From: Adiantum capillus-veneris
Taxonomy: Eukaryota; Streptophyta; Polypodiopsida; Polypodiales; Pteridaceae
Assembly: GCA_014529385.2 (NCBI GenBank)
Contig: CM043966.1
Location: 41,483,537-41,547,536 of the forward strand
Reading direction: 5' to 3'
Length of the DNA: 64,000 nucleotides
Part shown: positions 22,730 through 37,540 of the stretch, one piece after another
Numbering within the stretch: position 1 is the first letter of the stretch
How the letters are laid out: every line of letters starts with the position of its first letter
Translations under genes and position numbers: made by a program
The notes under the pieces: model-generated
The model's database searches: none
The model's input: only the letters and a program-made list of their open reading frames with translations
Told to the model about the DNA's origin: nothing

Positions 22730-25579
22730 TCAGAGTATCTTTCTCCACTTGTGATTCACATACACCATTGTCTCTCTCCACCTTCGTTGACTTTCACGAG
22801 CTCCGGAGTTGTTGTATGCCATTGATCTTTTAGCTTTTTGTTGTTGTAAATGTCTGATGGCTTGTGCTGTTGCTGAATTTGCCAAGACTTCTTTTGCCTG
22901 CATTCGATGAATGATTCTACGATAGAACCATTCAAATAGTTCTCTCAAACTGTTAGCCTTGATTCGAGAGCCACCATGTCGTGTGTGCCTGAAATAAGCA
23001 TTTCTCGCCATGTAATGAGACTTTTCCATCCCTTGGGTATTCCATATTGCCGGGTTCCCATACTTCTGTATAAAATATGGCAAATGATTGAAGATGATGT
23101 GCTGGATATGAAAACAAATTAGTTAGAATGTTTTACAGTCACATATTTGCACATAAGAGAGAAAGAATACATTATAATACCATGTAGTGAGTAATCTGGG
23201 TGTCTGTCCATGCTGTCTTGAATGATTTTTTCAGAAGGTTGAGATTTTCTTTGAACTTGTTCATATCACCTTGTGACCAGTCATCTTTGTCGCACATCAA
23301 AAATAGGATGTCTATTGATCGCCAAACCTCAGCCTTCGCGTTACGAGTAGTTGGTTCGTGGTCTTTGACTGCAATATGTAGCTTTTTCCAGCTCTGATAC
23401 TCTACCTTGCTAACATAAGATGTGTTATATATTTTTCCATGTTTTGTTAGCTTTGGATCTCTTGTACCTTGGGGCTTAGATAAAAACCTCCGTGCCTTCA
23501 CCCCACCGATGGATGGTTTGCATGGGACATCCTTCTCAGCAGTTGATCTCTTTTCATCCCGCTGGATTTTCACATTGCCACCATGAAGCCCCATATCCGA
23601 CAGTACCATTTCTAAGCACTGCAAGGCTACTTGTCGTTCTGCAGAGTTCTTAATCTTCCAAGCAAACCCGATGTATAAGTAGACCAATTTCTCTACAATT
23701 CTACAAAGGGCATGCATTGTACAAATGTGGACATTCACAAGTGGTATTTTCAAAACTGGTCGAAAAGCAGGATCCTCAATGTGACGTGTTGGAGCTTTTC
23801 TCCACCACTTTGGGTCCATGACCTTTGCAGGCTCCATGCAGAACAAACACGGTGACTTTGCCATTGCACCCATTCCACAATTATACATGCACTTTAATGT
23901 TTTAAGGTCACCTGTAAGATGCCACTGAAATTGAAAGTCTCCCCTTCCATCTAGACGTAGTACCTCTCCCTGGTTAGTCTGTCGATCAATCAGCTCCGGA
24001 ATATTAGTTCGATGGAACACCCAATATAGAATCTTATGATCTTCTTTCTTTACCTGCAACACAAAATAAATGAGACTTAAGTAGATCTGAACATTTGAGC
24101 TTACTTGAGAATATCGCTTACCTCAAACGCACCAAGCCACCATATGTTAGATTCTGATTGAACACTAAAATATAAAGGATCATCACTGGGACACTTTGAG
24201 AGGGCTCTATTCATTAAAGTAATAGTAACACGCTCTAGCTTTTTCTCTTTAACAAGCTCACACTCATCCAGTTTTAACACAAAATGTAATAGTCCACGTG
24301 ACTCTTCAAATGTGATGTTGTAAAACTCCACCATTCTCTTCTGTAGTATCCGCAGGTCCATAAAAATATTGTTGAACTCATCATATGCCATGTTCGCTCC
24401 ATGGCCACTGTAAGTTGCTTTAATATGAAAGGGCTGTCCAAGATAGTCTCCCTGTGCCTCGTTAAGCTGAAGCCTCTCTTTCCAAACACTTGAGGCTGAT
24501 GGTAGAAGTTTGGATTTTATACCCTTCCTAACAAAGATGGATGAGACAGACTTTTGGATAGCCGAATATCCTCTTTTGCTTACACCAAGTGAATCAAGTG
24601 TGCCTTGTATCTCTTTTGCAGGCACTTAGTTCTCTGAAATAAAGCGGTCCACTACATTTCTTTGTAGAACCTTAAACTTCTTGTCATGTACTATATCTGC
24701 TGCCAGGCTTCTACTTATAAGTGGCTTCAATCTCTTTCCTATATTGGCTTTGGGGTCAATGTTTTACTTGTCAGGATAGATTGAGTCTCTACATGAAGAC
24801 AATGCATAAGTAAATAACAGAAAATTTGCTTCACTAACACTATTTAGGCACATGAAAACAATGCATAACAAGAAAAAACAAAGAGATTACTTAACTAAGA
24901 CAATGTAGCCAACGAAGAAGCATCACCTTAATGCTCGGATTCTTTTCTTGAGACCTCCTGATGCAACCTGCAATGTTTCAAGATTGCGCAATTTCTTCTT
25001 TCGGATACGACCACCTAAGATGGTGTCCTTCATTTGACAACTTCGCACCTTTCCTTTCAGTTCTTGTACCTCTGTTTTATGTTGCAAAATGGTAACCTGA
25101 TCTGTAGAATGTAAATGTGAAAGGCGAACAATCTCACATTGTTGAGCTTGGAGAATGCTCTTGTAAGTTCCAGCTTCTCTTGTAAGTGATTTACAATAAC
25201 CCAGAAGGCCGTTTTCTCCATCACCAGCAAAGGTCAATAAGCTTGTAGGATTGACAAACGGTGGAGACGCATTAGTTATTGGATTCTTAGGGTAGAGAGA
25301 GCCTCTCGTCCAGATATCTATGTGTTTAGCTCCTTGAGCTCTGAGCGTGTCTATGGAGGTGGGAGGTATATGTGTGTTTGTTTTACTGCGCTTAATCAAT
25401 GGTTGGTACTCATTGTCCAAATCAATGTGAAGGTGATATTTGGCTCGTTTGTGGGTAACATTTGTGCCATTTGAGGAGTGCGCCATTAGCCAAATGTGCA
25501 GGTTTAATGGAAAGTGAATAGCGGCTGCGGATTCGTCCCTCCATGTTAGCCTCATTCCCTCCGTATTGACGTTGTTCAT
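22730..25579 (-). pseudogene. DDE-type transposase-like gene, four exons, two in-frame stops
   Basis: Exons 25579-24927, 24788-24122, 24053-23181 and 23101-22730 join in frame through consensus borders (about 854 codons). Exon 1 encodes an N-terminal domain with a Lys/Arg-rich coiled segment. Later exons have features of a large RNase H-fold transposase: KLDECEL (candidate Asp, 24267), TGDLKTL (candidate Asp, 23909) followed by a CLFC zinc-type pair, HICTMHAL (His pair) and GMEKSHY (candidate Glu, 23026). The Asp / Asp-CxxC / Glu layout recalls KDZ-like transposases, but the superfamily is uncertain. Two TAA stops lie in exon 2 (near 24765 and 24628); both fit loss of a CAA codon. It lies inward of the right terminal repeat. 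Confidence 0.6.
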
Positions 25580-25748
25580 TCAATGCAACTAAAAAGAGGA
25601 TTATCCCTCAATCACTACGAACGAATGTTCAGAGGAGTAAGGAATCTACTTAAAGTACACTTTTTGAAGTTTTACTATGAAAGACCCAGCTCTTTTATTT
25701 GCCATTTTTTCTAGAGAGAGAGAGTGCAAAAAATACATTTTCTTAGAA

Positions 25749-25781
25749 GGCCCTCCAAATGACCTCCGAAATTTCCTAATG
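25749..25781 (-). repeat. Right terminal inverted repeat core
   Basis: 33 bp starting GGCCCTCCAAATGACCTCCG, the inverse of 13982-14014 with one difference. It lies about 170 bp outside the start codon of the transposase-like gene. Confidence 0.65.
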
Positions 25782-25889
25782 GCGCATGTGCACCCCTACA
25801 TGTGTGTATGTGTGTGTGTGCGCGCGCGCTCACTCTAAGTCATTGTACCAAGGATTTAAAAGTCTTTCTCTTGCCCTCCCTCTTTGCAA

Positions 25890-25948
25890 ATGTCAAAGAG
25901 AATGTACCGCATCAATACCTCTATACAACTTAAAGGACTCCATTGAAG
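25890..25948 (+). repeat. Direct repeat flanking the H3-protease element (right copy)
   Basis: Starts ATGTCAAAGAGAATGTA and ends CCATTGAAG. Same orientation as 13902-13959, with scattered differences. It lies about 100 bp outside the right terminal inverted repeat, after a (TG)n tract. Confidence 0.6.
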
Positions 25949-25981
25949 GGGAAGGCAAAAAAAAAGGAGCCCAATGTTGAA

Positions 25982-28260
<2,279 letters not shown>

Positions 28261-30339
28261 AATGACAAATTTGACATAGCGCAGAAAATCATGAATGACG
28301 AATGTGTCTTTCAATTTATTGAAATCAATCTATTTACATTGCTTAGATTACATTGTCTCTTACAACTGCTGCATGATCCTTGTAATGGAGGAATTATCCC
28401 TATTTTTACTTCAAACTATAGCATCTTCTAGCATTTTTTATTTAATCATATGCATACAAAAGCTATTCTTGAATTATTTTTACTTTCAAACACTGCAACA
28501 TTCCTCAAAGACCAAACATATGCAAGAATCCACTATTTCGAGGACAACAAACAAAAAGACATGGCGTCATCAAAAAATTCATAAGTCCCAAAACTCAATT
28601 TGTACTTAGACATTTAATGTTTCGGACATTCATCCATACATACGTTGCCCACTTCCACCATTGAAACACAACCAAAGCGTGTGCCTCATAGTTTCTTGTT
28701 CGCTGCATGTGGCACAAAGATCATCATACATTTTTTTTTCTACTCAACGAATCCCTATGGGAATAGCAATAGTCAAAATTTCCAACAAGAATATCTCATG
28801 TTTCAAAATGCATGTGAGGCCCCATATGTCCTTCAGTTTTGCACTCCACTAGTGTTGGGACATTGACTCTATAATGATCAAAACCAAATTAAACAAATTA
28901 ATAACTCAAAACAATTTGTACACACTTAACGCCTATAGAGATCTGACTGCTAAGTCGAATGGCTTCCGAGAGATGTGCTGGTTCTCTAACAACCATCACC
29001 AAGTATTGAATTCTATGTGCCACTCTCGATACTTGACCATCTCTCTTGCTGGCGACTCAGAGTGATAATTTCCTAAGTTAACAACAATAACAGAATAAAT
29101 TCATAAACTAAATTATTTTTTGAACCGGTTTAGGGTTCAATTTTAAAATACTTATATATTTGTCCTTCCAAGCTGATTTTCCTCTGGAACCATAGTGTGT
29201 GGGAGTTTATCTAGCCTGATTATCGTGTTGTTGAGTGTAGGATGAGTCCGTTGCAGTTTGCTCCTCCTTTTCTTGCATTGCCCCCTCCTACTCCACATCT
29301 GCCACATTATTGCCACGATGGTTCCTATCTGGATTTGCAACCTGGTTGGCGTCTATGTGCAATATATTTGATGACATGTTTATCATTTTGTTTTTGATAT
29401 AGCCCTCAAGCCCGTGTGCCAAAAATGCTCATTGGGGACATTTGGAAATTGGGCATGCAACGCTTTCTCGAAGCACCGTGCATGGTCGAGCTGTTGGTCT
29501 CTGAATTTTACAAAATAATTCTTATACGTCAAGTGTATACAAATCTGAAGACGGCGCCAAAACACCATACACTGTATTGTACCAAAGTCGGCTTTGCCAC
29601 CATACTTTACTCTGTAGTAGCACCAATGCGTGTCTGGCACAAGTTCGTCAGTGTCCTCATCCTCTACATTTGGAGCGGTATGCTCTAAAATAGGGGACTC
29701 CCTCTCTTCTCCACCACCAAAACAAGCAAAGCCACAGGATCCCCCACCGCTCTGTCTCTCACGGTGCTCACTGCCTTGAGACAAACGTCAGTGCGGTGCT
29801 AGAAGGAATTTGTCGATCACTTGTGGACCGTCGACCACGCTCAGGTGAAGCACGAGTCAAATGGAATGGTGTGAGGCCTTGCGATGGAAGGGGGGTAGGT
29901 TGGTAAGAAGGGAGCATAGAAGAAGGTGATGTTGGTGTGATGCTCTTGATGTAGGGGGTCTCTCCTTAGCTCCCCCATGGTGTGGTCTACTGAGAAAGAT
30001 CGTAGGCTAGAAACTACTATGGAGTGTAGCAGCCATAAAATCCCTTCGTCAGTTGCAGATACTCATCTCACAAAGAGAGTGTGCACTTGAGGTATGGATC
30101 TACCACTCGCGGAGGAGTCTCGGTAGATGGACCGACATCTTGATTGGTGTAAGAGGGCCATGCCTGCTAATAACAGAAATAAATCTACACTAATTCTCCC
30201 AAAAAATTAGCTAACTCTCAACGTGAAGAACGACGTAATACTGGGCATGATGCAACTAGGATTTCACATGTGGAGACTGAGTCACAACAACTGGAACATG
30301 CTTTTTATGTTCAAAGCCATCCACTTCAATGAGGAAACC
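28261..30339. other. No gene recognised
   Basis: AT-rich sequence with short unconvincing frames. A minus-strand frame at 29784-29383 (133 codons) is Gly- and Trp-containing and may be a fragment of a plant transposon gene, but no motif settles this. Confidence 0.35.
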
Positions 30340-30500
30340 GGAGAGGTGGTCATGTCGATAATAGGTTCTCTCGTCTCAAATTTCCTAGCAAACATTGTTC
30401 TTACTGCAACAAAAATGGCCATACTGAAGATGATTGTTGAGAACATCAATATGATGAAGAACAAAATATTACCACTAATGAATAAAAATGAAGTCCCCAA
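30340..30500 (+). pseudogene. Retroelement gag fragment with a CCHC knuckle
   Basis: Near 30390-30434 the translation reads CSYCNKNGHTEDDC, a correctly spaced C-x2-C-x4-H-x4-C zinc knuckle, followed at once by a stop. The knuckle is typical of Copia-type gag. Nothing else of the element is visible. Confidence 0.5.
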
Positions 30501-30857
30501 AAAATAGGGTGCACTCTAACAATACATTGGAGTCTCCTTACAATAGGATGCACTCTAATAATACATTAAAGTCTCCTTAGAGCAGGGTGCACTTTATTAA
30601 AGTGTTCATAAAATTGACACATCTTTTCATGAAGATAAAATTTATAATTATACAAATATTGAAAGATACCCATTACAAAAATGAAGGAGACATCTTGTGG
30701 ACACCCAATATATAGATCATTTTTAATCAATGTTTTTGCATCGACAAGTACACACCAAGGACATAATTTTTCTCCAAAGCACAGTACTGATTCACAATTG
30801 TGTTGTACTTATACTATCTCTTGTCTCTTGCAAACAACCATCCTACCAACCATGGCA

Positions 30858-31483
30858 TCATTGTTTCTTGCAAGAATCTTTGAAGTTGCCTATATGTTTT
30901 TCTCCACATCTTTGCAAATATAAGATATATGTCCCCGGCATGTTCCACATCACCCTGTATGGAGTGTCATAAAAAATTAAGGTATTCTTTGCATCTAAAT
31001 CCTCAAACATCTTCCAAATATGACTCAATTTTTTGTGGGTAACCCTTCTTAATCTTAGCATGATGTTCGTATTCTGAAAATTCTTGTTACTCATGACCAT
31101 CTTGAACTTGGTATAATGTGTAGGGAAGCATTTTTGTATGATGTGTTGCACTCTTGTTAAGTTATAGCAACTCCATATCCATAGCTCAAATTATTCACTA
31201 CAAAAATAAAAAAAAAATCTGGAGCTGGTCGCACCACATGAAAAACTTCATCTTTATCCTCCACAAGTCGCATTTGTTGAGCCCAAGTTGACATAGAATC
31301 TCCATGTTTTGTTTCAATTGTCTTGAGCAGCAATCCCTCTAGATTCAAGAGAAGCACTCTTTTGATGTCCTTGACAAAAAGTGGTAGGTGATAAGGAGGT
31401 GGTTGAAGCCTTGGACAAGGTCTTGGATGAGGTTGTTTGGGTAGTTCAATAGTTTCCTTCAAATCATTTATGTATATAGCCAC
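30858..31483 (-). pseudogene. Decayed FCP1-like HAD fragment (third copy in the window)
   Basis: 31483-31157 encodes a Pro-rich lead-in then RVLLLNLEGLLLKT, aligning with the LIILDVNGLLL start of the 16-kb copy, and later VRPAPDFFFIF and YGYGVAI (the RFRVGIWSS region). After a small frame change, 31151-30858 contains KNTLIFYDTPYRVMWN, aligning with TNTLLIDDTPEKGELN. Both metal-site motifs are damaged: the first Asp is Asn and the DD pair is YD. A stop and a frameshift add to the decay. Same strand as the other two copies. Confidence 0.55.
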
Positions 31484-32369
31484 TCCATTTCTATATAATG
31501 ACTCTAAAATTGAAAAACAAGAACATTTAATGTCGATGAAACAATAGAAATGAGTTTTACAATGTATATCATATGGTAATATTAGATGGAAAATACCATC
31601 TACAATATACTCATTTCCATAAAGAAAGTCAAATTGAAAACCTAAACTTTTCTATGTTTCCCTCTCTCTTAGTCTCAATATCATAAAGCTCAACTAGATC
31701 TAAGTCAATTAGTAAGTACTACTTGTCAAAGGTATGCTCAAAGTGCATAAGTTATTAACCAATTCTCTACTGTAGAATGGGTGCTTAGGTATCAAGTCTA
31801 CCGCTTTTCCAATATAAGATCCATTTGGATATGGAAAGAGAAACTCATGACCACTTGCGCAAGTGGTTCAAAAAAGTTTAAATCTTGACTACTATAACAA
31901 AGGGTTTTGACTAATGTCTGCTCAATCTTAGCATATATAGAATTAAGGTCCAGCACTTGTCCAACCTAAGCATGGGGCATTAATACAAGGTCCATGGCCC
32001 TATTCTCAATTATAGAATGGGGATTTAGTCTCAAGATTCACAAATTATCTAGGCTAGGATTCATTAAACAATGATGACAAAAACATCAACAATTATCCAT
32101 GCTAGAGCCCATGTGGGTAAATCACCTATGTATTTCAAGGTCCACCACTTTTTTGCAAGCTTATGTTTGTTTGTTTCATGGGGAATTTGGTTTGAAGGAC
32201 CATTGCTTCTCCATGGTTGTAGCATGGAGAGAATCAAGGTGCACCAATTATCCAAGTTAGGCTTACTTTTATCATGAAGAGAATCAATGGGCATCACTTG
32301 TCCAAGCTAGGCATAACCTACTGATACAATACCACCACATGTGAAACCCAAGTGGTGGAGCTCCTAAAA
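31484..32369. repeat. Degenerate minisatellite, left block
   Basis: Between about 31.5 and 31.7 kb there is only AT-rich sequence. From there on, variants of GGTCCACCACTTGTCCAAGC and of CATTGAAACATAGAGAGAA recur at irregular spacing of roughly 50-110 bp, in forward orientation. It ends where Ty3 reverse transcriptase sequence begins. Confidence 0.55.
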
Positions 32370-34714
32370 TTCTTTTAGAACACTAGCGGGACATTATGAA
32401 TTTTCTGTCATGCCATTTGGTCTAATGAGTGCACTAGTCACTTTCACACGCATGATGAATAGGATTTTCATTGACCATTAAGATTTTGCGATTGAATCCT
32501 TTGATGATATTCTTGTATTTTGAAAATCAGAACAAGAACATAAAGAGCACTTAACATGTGTATTTGAGCTACTTGCACACAACAACTTGTATCTGAATCA
32601 TGAAAAGGGTCCATTATTCCAATCTAAAATTGAATATTTGGGACACATTGTATCGGGTAATGGAATACATGTAGACCCTAAGAAATTTGCCACCATTCCA
32701 TCATGTCCTAGACCCAAAAATTTGCATGAGCTTTGTTCTTGTATTGGTCTATGTAGTTATTACAGGTAATTTGTACGTAACTTTGCTTACAAATATCATT
32801 ACCTCACTCTCCTATTAAAGAAAAATTCATGTTATGTATGGTCTAATTTGCAAGAAAGTTCCTTTAATGCACTCAAGGATGCTTTGATAAATGCACCAGT
32901 ATTACAACTGCCTGACTTTGATAGACCATTAATTCTTTGTTGTACTCACTGAAGCTAGTGGAAAAGGTATCGGTGTAGTCCTTATTCAAGATAACCATCC
33001 ACTTGCATTTGAAAGTCATAAGTTTAAACCGTCTAAAGAAAAATTTAGTACATATGACAAAGAGTTGACTATTGTTGTACATGCTTTGAAAATTTAGAAA
33101 CTCTATCTAATGGGTGCTGATTTAATCATCAAAATTGTTCAACAAAGTATCAAGTATTTACTGTCTCAACCCTTAATAGATGATAGATATATTAAGTGGG
33201 TTGCCTTCATTCAAAGTTATCAACCCAACATTCAATATCAACCTGGTAAGGAGAATGTTGTAGCTAATGCTTTGAGTCAAAGACCCTCTCTTATTAATCT
33301 ATCAACCCTTACGGATACTTTATTTGATTCAATGCTTGACACTTATGCAAAAGATGATGATTTCAAAACCACATGGTTGCATATGATTGAGAATCCTGTG
33401 CACACATTTTTGGAATACACTATTTAAGAAAACTTTCTTTATTTCAGACAAAAATTGTGTGTAACTAAACCTTTTGTACATTGATCATTGAAGAGTTGCA
33501 CAAACCACCCTATGCTGGACATAGAGGATTTGCTGCTACTTTTCAAAACTTATGTCGTGATTTCTATTGTTCTACTATAAAACTTGATGTTAAAAAACAC
33601 GTTTCAACTTGTTTAATTTGTCAAAAGGTCAAAGCTGCAACAGGTAAGAAATTGGGACTTTTACACCCTCTCCCTATTCTTGGAAAACCTTCGGAACATA
33701 TTTCAATGGATTTTGTTACAGGATTTTCACTCACTGTTTACAAGCACGATATGATTTGGACTGTCATTGACCAATTTCTATACAAACATATTTTATTCCT
33801 TGTAAGAAAACACTCACAGCACATCAAGCTGCACTTCTATTTCTTAAAGTTGTATTTCTACATCATGGTTTGCCTACAGTTATATTATTTTATCGAGATT
33901 CAAATTTTGTAGTGCTTTTTGGACTATTGTTTTTGAAAATCTTGGAACAATACTTGATCTTACTTCTGCATTCCATCCTGACTCTACTGGTCAAAACAAA
34001 GTCACCAATCGAACTATCATTGACTTGTTACCACATGTGAATCTCCATTTGAAATTATGTATGGTCATTCTCTACCTTCTCCTGCTTCACATCTTTCCAA
34101 TGTTGTGTCTGTCGCTGATGTTTTTATTGCTAATTTTCATTCTATCTATGCAAGTGTGAATTTTGCCATTAAACACTCACAAGAACTCTACATTAAGCAT
34201 GCTAAAAAGCATCGCAAGGCACACAATTCAAAGAAGGTGATTGTGGTATGCTTTGCATTGAAAAATGAAGGATCAAAAGTGTTGATACTGATGTTTTTGT
34301 TAAACTTGCTCCTCGTTTTTATGGCCCATTCAAAATTATTGATGTGATCAATGATGTTTCATTTTGTTTAGAATTATCTTTACATTGGCACATTCACAAT
34401 GCTTTCCACGTTAGTCTTTTAAGACCTTTCAAAGGACCCCTACCTACACGTCACATTTATGAGGATTGTGGACCAAGAAGAACAACTCATCCCTGCACAA
34501 ATAGTTGATTACAAGAAGATCACCACCACACACACTGATATGGTTTATAACCGCTATCTTTTGACCTTCAAAGGCCACCCTAGAAAGGATGCCAAGTGGA
34601 TGCCTGAAAGATTTTTCGCAACTTCCCAGACCTTCTCCACAATTTCCATCATTCACGGTCCAATTGATTCTTTAGTGAGAAACTTAGGAGAGTTGCTATC
34701 CCTGGTGGGAGGGA
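32370..34714 (+). pseudogene. Ty3-type pol, C-terminal half (RT-RNaseH-integrase-chromodomain)
   Basis: Begins inside RT at [18 protein letters not shown] and continues with FDDILVF (catalytic FDD variant), YLGHIVS, RNase H (KELTIVVHALK, then KENVVANALS) and the integrase HHCC finger (H-x3-H ... CLICQKVKAATG). The integrase core is damaged after MDFVTGFS. Near 34450-34640 a chromodomain-like segment (NRYLLTFKGHPRKDAKWMPE) precedes the purine tract and LTR. Stops and frameshifts are frequent. The chromodomain marks a chromovirus-like Ty3 element. The 5' half is at 37.5-41 kb on the other strand. Confidence 0.8.
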
Positions 34715-35277
34715 TGTTATGAGACTGGGCACCCTCCTATTGCATGTGGTCAACTACAATCGGGATAGCTGGCTTAATGGTTAATTATGTGCTATCTATT
34801 TGATTTTACTAACAGGGAGTGCATGATGATTTGTAGATTGGAATTGTGGGAGTTGACGAGGAGGCGCCGGTAAATAATAATCCTCTCGGTCATTTTATTC
34901 TAGCATAGTATTTTAGATATTTTATCAATAAGACATTATGGTTTCTTTATAAATAGGATAGTCAGAACTTACCCTAAGAGGGTCATGCAATAAGTAAGGT
35001 GTTCCACTCATAACTAAAGTGGGACTAACGTGTAATAGAGGGGCCTCCAATTTTTGTCACCAACAATAATATCAAATATCAAATACCAAACTCCACATGA
35101 GGTGCCATGGAGTTTGGGGTTGCAATCTTTAGGCCTTTCTTGTGTATATTCTCTTAAATTTACCTTCCCTCTCTCTTATGCTATGCTGTGTTACTCTGTG
35201 TATTCCATGATTATGTCTACATCTCTTAAAACCCCTCTTACACCCTCTTACACTCTTCCCTGGTCAATTTGTTCTCT

Positions 35278-35309
<32 letters not shown>

Positions 35310-35436
35310 CTCTCATAGTCTAGGTGTGTGTGAGTACTTGTGGTAATTGGAAGCGATGGTGAAAGGTTGAGAAAATGAGGTGCAAGCAAAATTGGAAATT
35401 AAAAGCAAGGAACCGTTGTCCCCATCTTCCCTTCCA
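34715..35436 (+). repeat. 3' LTR of the Ty3 element
   Basis: Follows the purine tract GGTGGGAGGGA and begins TGTTATGAGACTGGGC. About 722 bp, including a (GT)n tract near 35278. An inverted, interrupted copy is at 54212-53786 plus 41184-40895. The 3' end is set where similarity to that copy stops (CCCTTCCA). Confidence 0.8.
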
Positions 35437-37540
35437 AAAACCATTGAAAGAAGCCTCTAGTTTGGACAAGTGGTGGGTTTTGCTTCTCTTCATGCTCCAA
35501 TTTTGTGTAGCTTTCACAAGTGGTAGTACTTGGGAATAGCACTTAGCTATCCATTTTGACCCAAAAAAAATTAAAAGTGTGGACATTCCTTATGTCCACA
35601 TTTGAAAGGAGCCTCTAGTTTGGACAAGTGGTAGACCTTGAAACCAAACCCCCAATGCTATAGCAAATGGTGAGAGAAAATACCTTCCATGCTATAACAT
35701 AACATAGGCTTAGGACCCTCTATCAATTTTCCATGCCTAGCTTGGACAAGTGGTTGACCTTGGTTCTTTGTATGTTTCAATAGAGTGTAGCTTGGATAAA
35801 TTTGCAATATTACTTCTATCTATGTTCCAATGAACTCCAGATCTAGCTAGAAAAAGTGGTGGAACTTGATACCAAAGCTCATGTGCTAAAACATAGCATT
35901 CTTAATAGAGAATTAATGGACCATGTAGTGGTTTCTATTTCTTAGTTTTGACATTTGGTGAATCTTGTTTCTCTCCATGTTCGATGGAGCATATCTTAGA
36001 CAAGTGGTGGTCCTTGCTTCTCCCCATGAAGAAAAGATTGGACATATGGTGGGCCTTAAAACTACAATCTATATACTACAATGGAAAGTTAGACAAGTGG
36101 TATACCTTGAGATCAACTACCCATGCTACTAGAGATTATAGGTTTTCCATGTGCATAAATAAATCATTTGACCCAGCCAAGGGAGACTAGTTAAAGGTCC
36201 ACCAGTCAATATCAAATCTAGTGAAGTATGAAGGGAAGCAAGGTATACCAATTGAATCATGAAGAAAAACAAGGTATATCACTAAACAATTGAAGGCATG
36301 AGAAAGGAATTCAAGGACCACCACTTGCTCAACCTATCCTATGCCATTAACAATTGGCTATGCATTGAAAACTTTCTTAATACCCACCAATTTCCCAATC
36401 TTAGATCTATGAATGCATTTAGAGAATCAAGGTCCATCAATTAATATCCACCAATTTCCCAATCTTAGATCTATGAATACATTAAGAGAATCGAGGTCCA
36501 TCAATTGTCCAAGGTTAGCTCCATTGAAACATAAGGATAAACAAGGTATCTCACTTGTCTAAGTTGGGCATGGAGAATGAGCACAAGATCCACCACGTGT
36601 AGGACCTATGATATATTGTAGATGGTAGCTATAAGGCTCACAATTTTTCCAAGAGAAGCTTCATTGAAACACAAATAGACAAATACCATGGATGCAAAGT
36701 TACTATCATCGGTTCAATCTACCATTTCTATTAGCATGGTAGGTTTGATCCTAAGCCACACCACATGTCCAACCTTTATTGTGTTGTATATGGAGATCTG
36801 TTTTTCACGCTCACCACCTACACAAACCCTAGTACATTGATGATTGAAGAGAAGCAAAGGTCCACCACTTGTCCAAGCTATGCTTCCTTAAAACACATAG
36901 AGAGTAAAATCCACGACTTCTCCAAGATTGAAGAGAAGTAAGGTCCACCATTTGTTCAAGCTATGCTTTATTAAAACACATAGAGAGTAAATTCCACCAC
37001 TTCTCCAAGATTTTTACTATGAATGACTACAAGATACACCACGTTTCCAAACTATCATCTCTAAATAATAGAATGGCTAAGGCACTAATATCCAAGGTCC
37101 CCTGCTTATTTAATCTTGTCTTGAGTGATCATAGAGAGGGGAAAGGTCTACGAGTTATTGTATCTTGTTTCCATTGGATCATAGAGAGGACAAGGTCCAC
37201 CACCTATGCAAGAAAATATTCATTGAAACATAGAGAGAAGCAAAAATTGACCAACTATCTCAACTAGTTTTAAAAAAACACTCTAAAAGGTCCATTACTT
37301 TTCTAGTAATCCACCGTATCTTGTATCTGAAGAGGTCGGTTTCAAATTCTAGCACTTGTCAAGTTGGGCTCTAATGGAGAGTGGAGAGAAGCAAGAGCCA
37401 CCACTTGTGCATGTTAAGCCCTATTAAAGCATAGAAAGAAGCAAGGTCCTCCACTGGTCCAAGCTATAATGAAAACCACTTGATATAAGGTCCCACACCT
37501 ATGATATTTTACAGAATGGATAATGTTTTTCCCTATACAT
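35437..37540. repeat. Degenerate minisatellite, middle block
   Basis: 35437 to about 36190 carries the minisatellite in reverse orientation (GGACAAGTGGTGG...CTTG). About 36190-37540 carries it forward (CAAGGTCCACCACTTGTCCA). Two long units are clear at 36850-37010 (both with TTAAAACACATAGAGAGTAAA). No genes. Confidence 0.6.

Larger units (their letters stand above)
13965..25796. mobile_element. Putative 11.8-kb DNA transposon carrying H3-protease, FCP1-like and transposase-like genes
   Basis: Bounded by inverted repeats whose 33-bp core (13982-14014 and 25749-25781) differs at one base. Outside the core the similarity fades through GTGC/CAC-rich ends. Inside lie four spliced transcription units. 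An unknown gene runs inward from the left end (14336-15756 +). A transposase-like gene runs inward from the right end (25579-22730 -). In the centre is a divergent pair (18735-15984 - and 20133-22666 +). The gene layout fits the inverted repeats being true termini, but I see no clean target-site duplication. The alternative is a host gene cluster that happens to sit between two inverted dispersed repeats. Confidence 0.55.

Noticed and set aside
14014-25749. Reading the 33-bp repeats as ends of two separate elements lying outside the interval (termini GGCCCTCC)
   Set aside because: The flanking 58-bp repeats are in direct, not inverted, orientation, so the two outsides are not copies of the same element end. 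It remains a weaker alternative.
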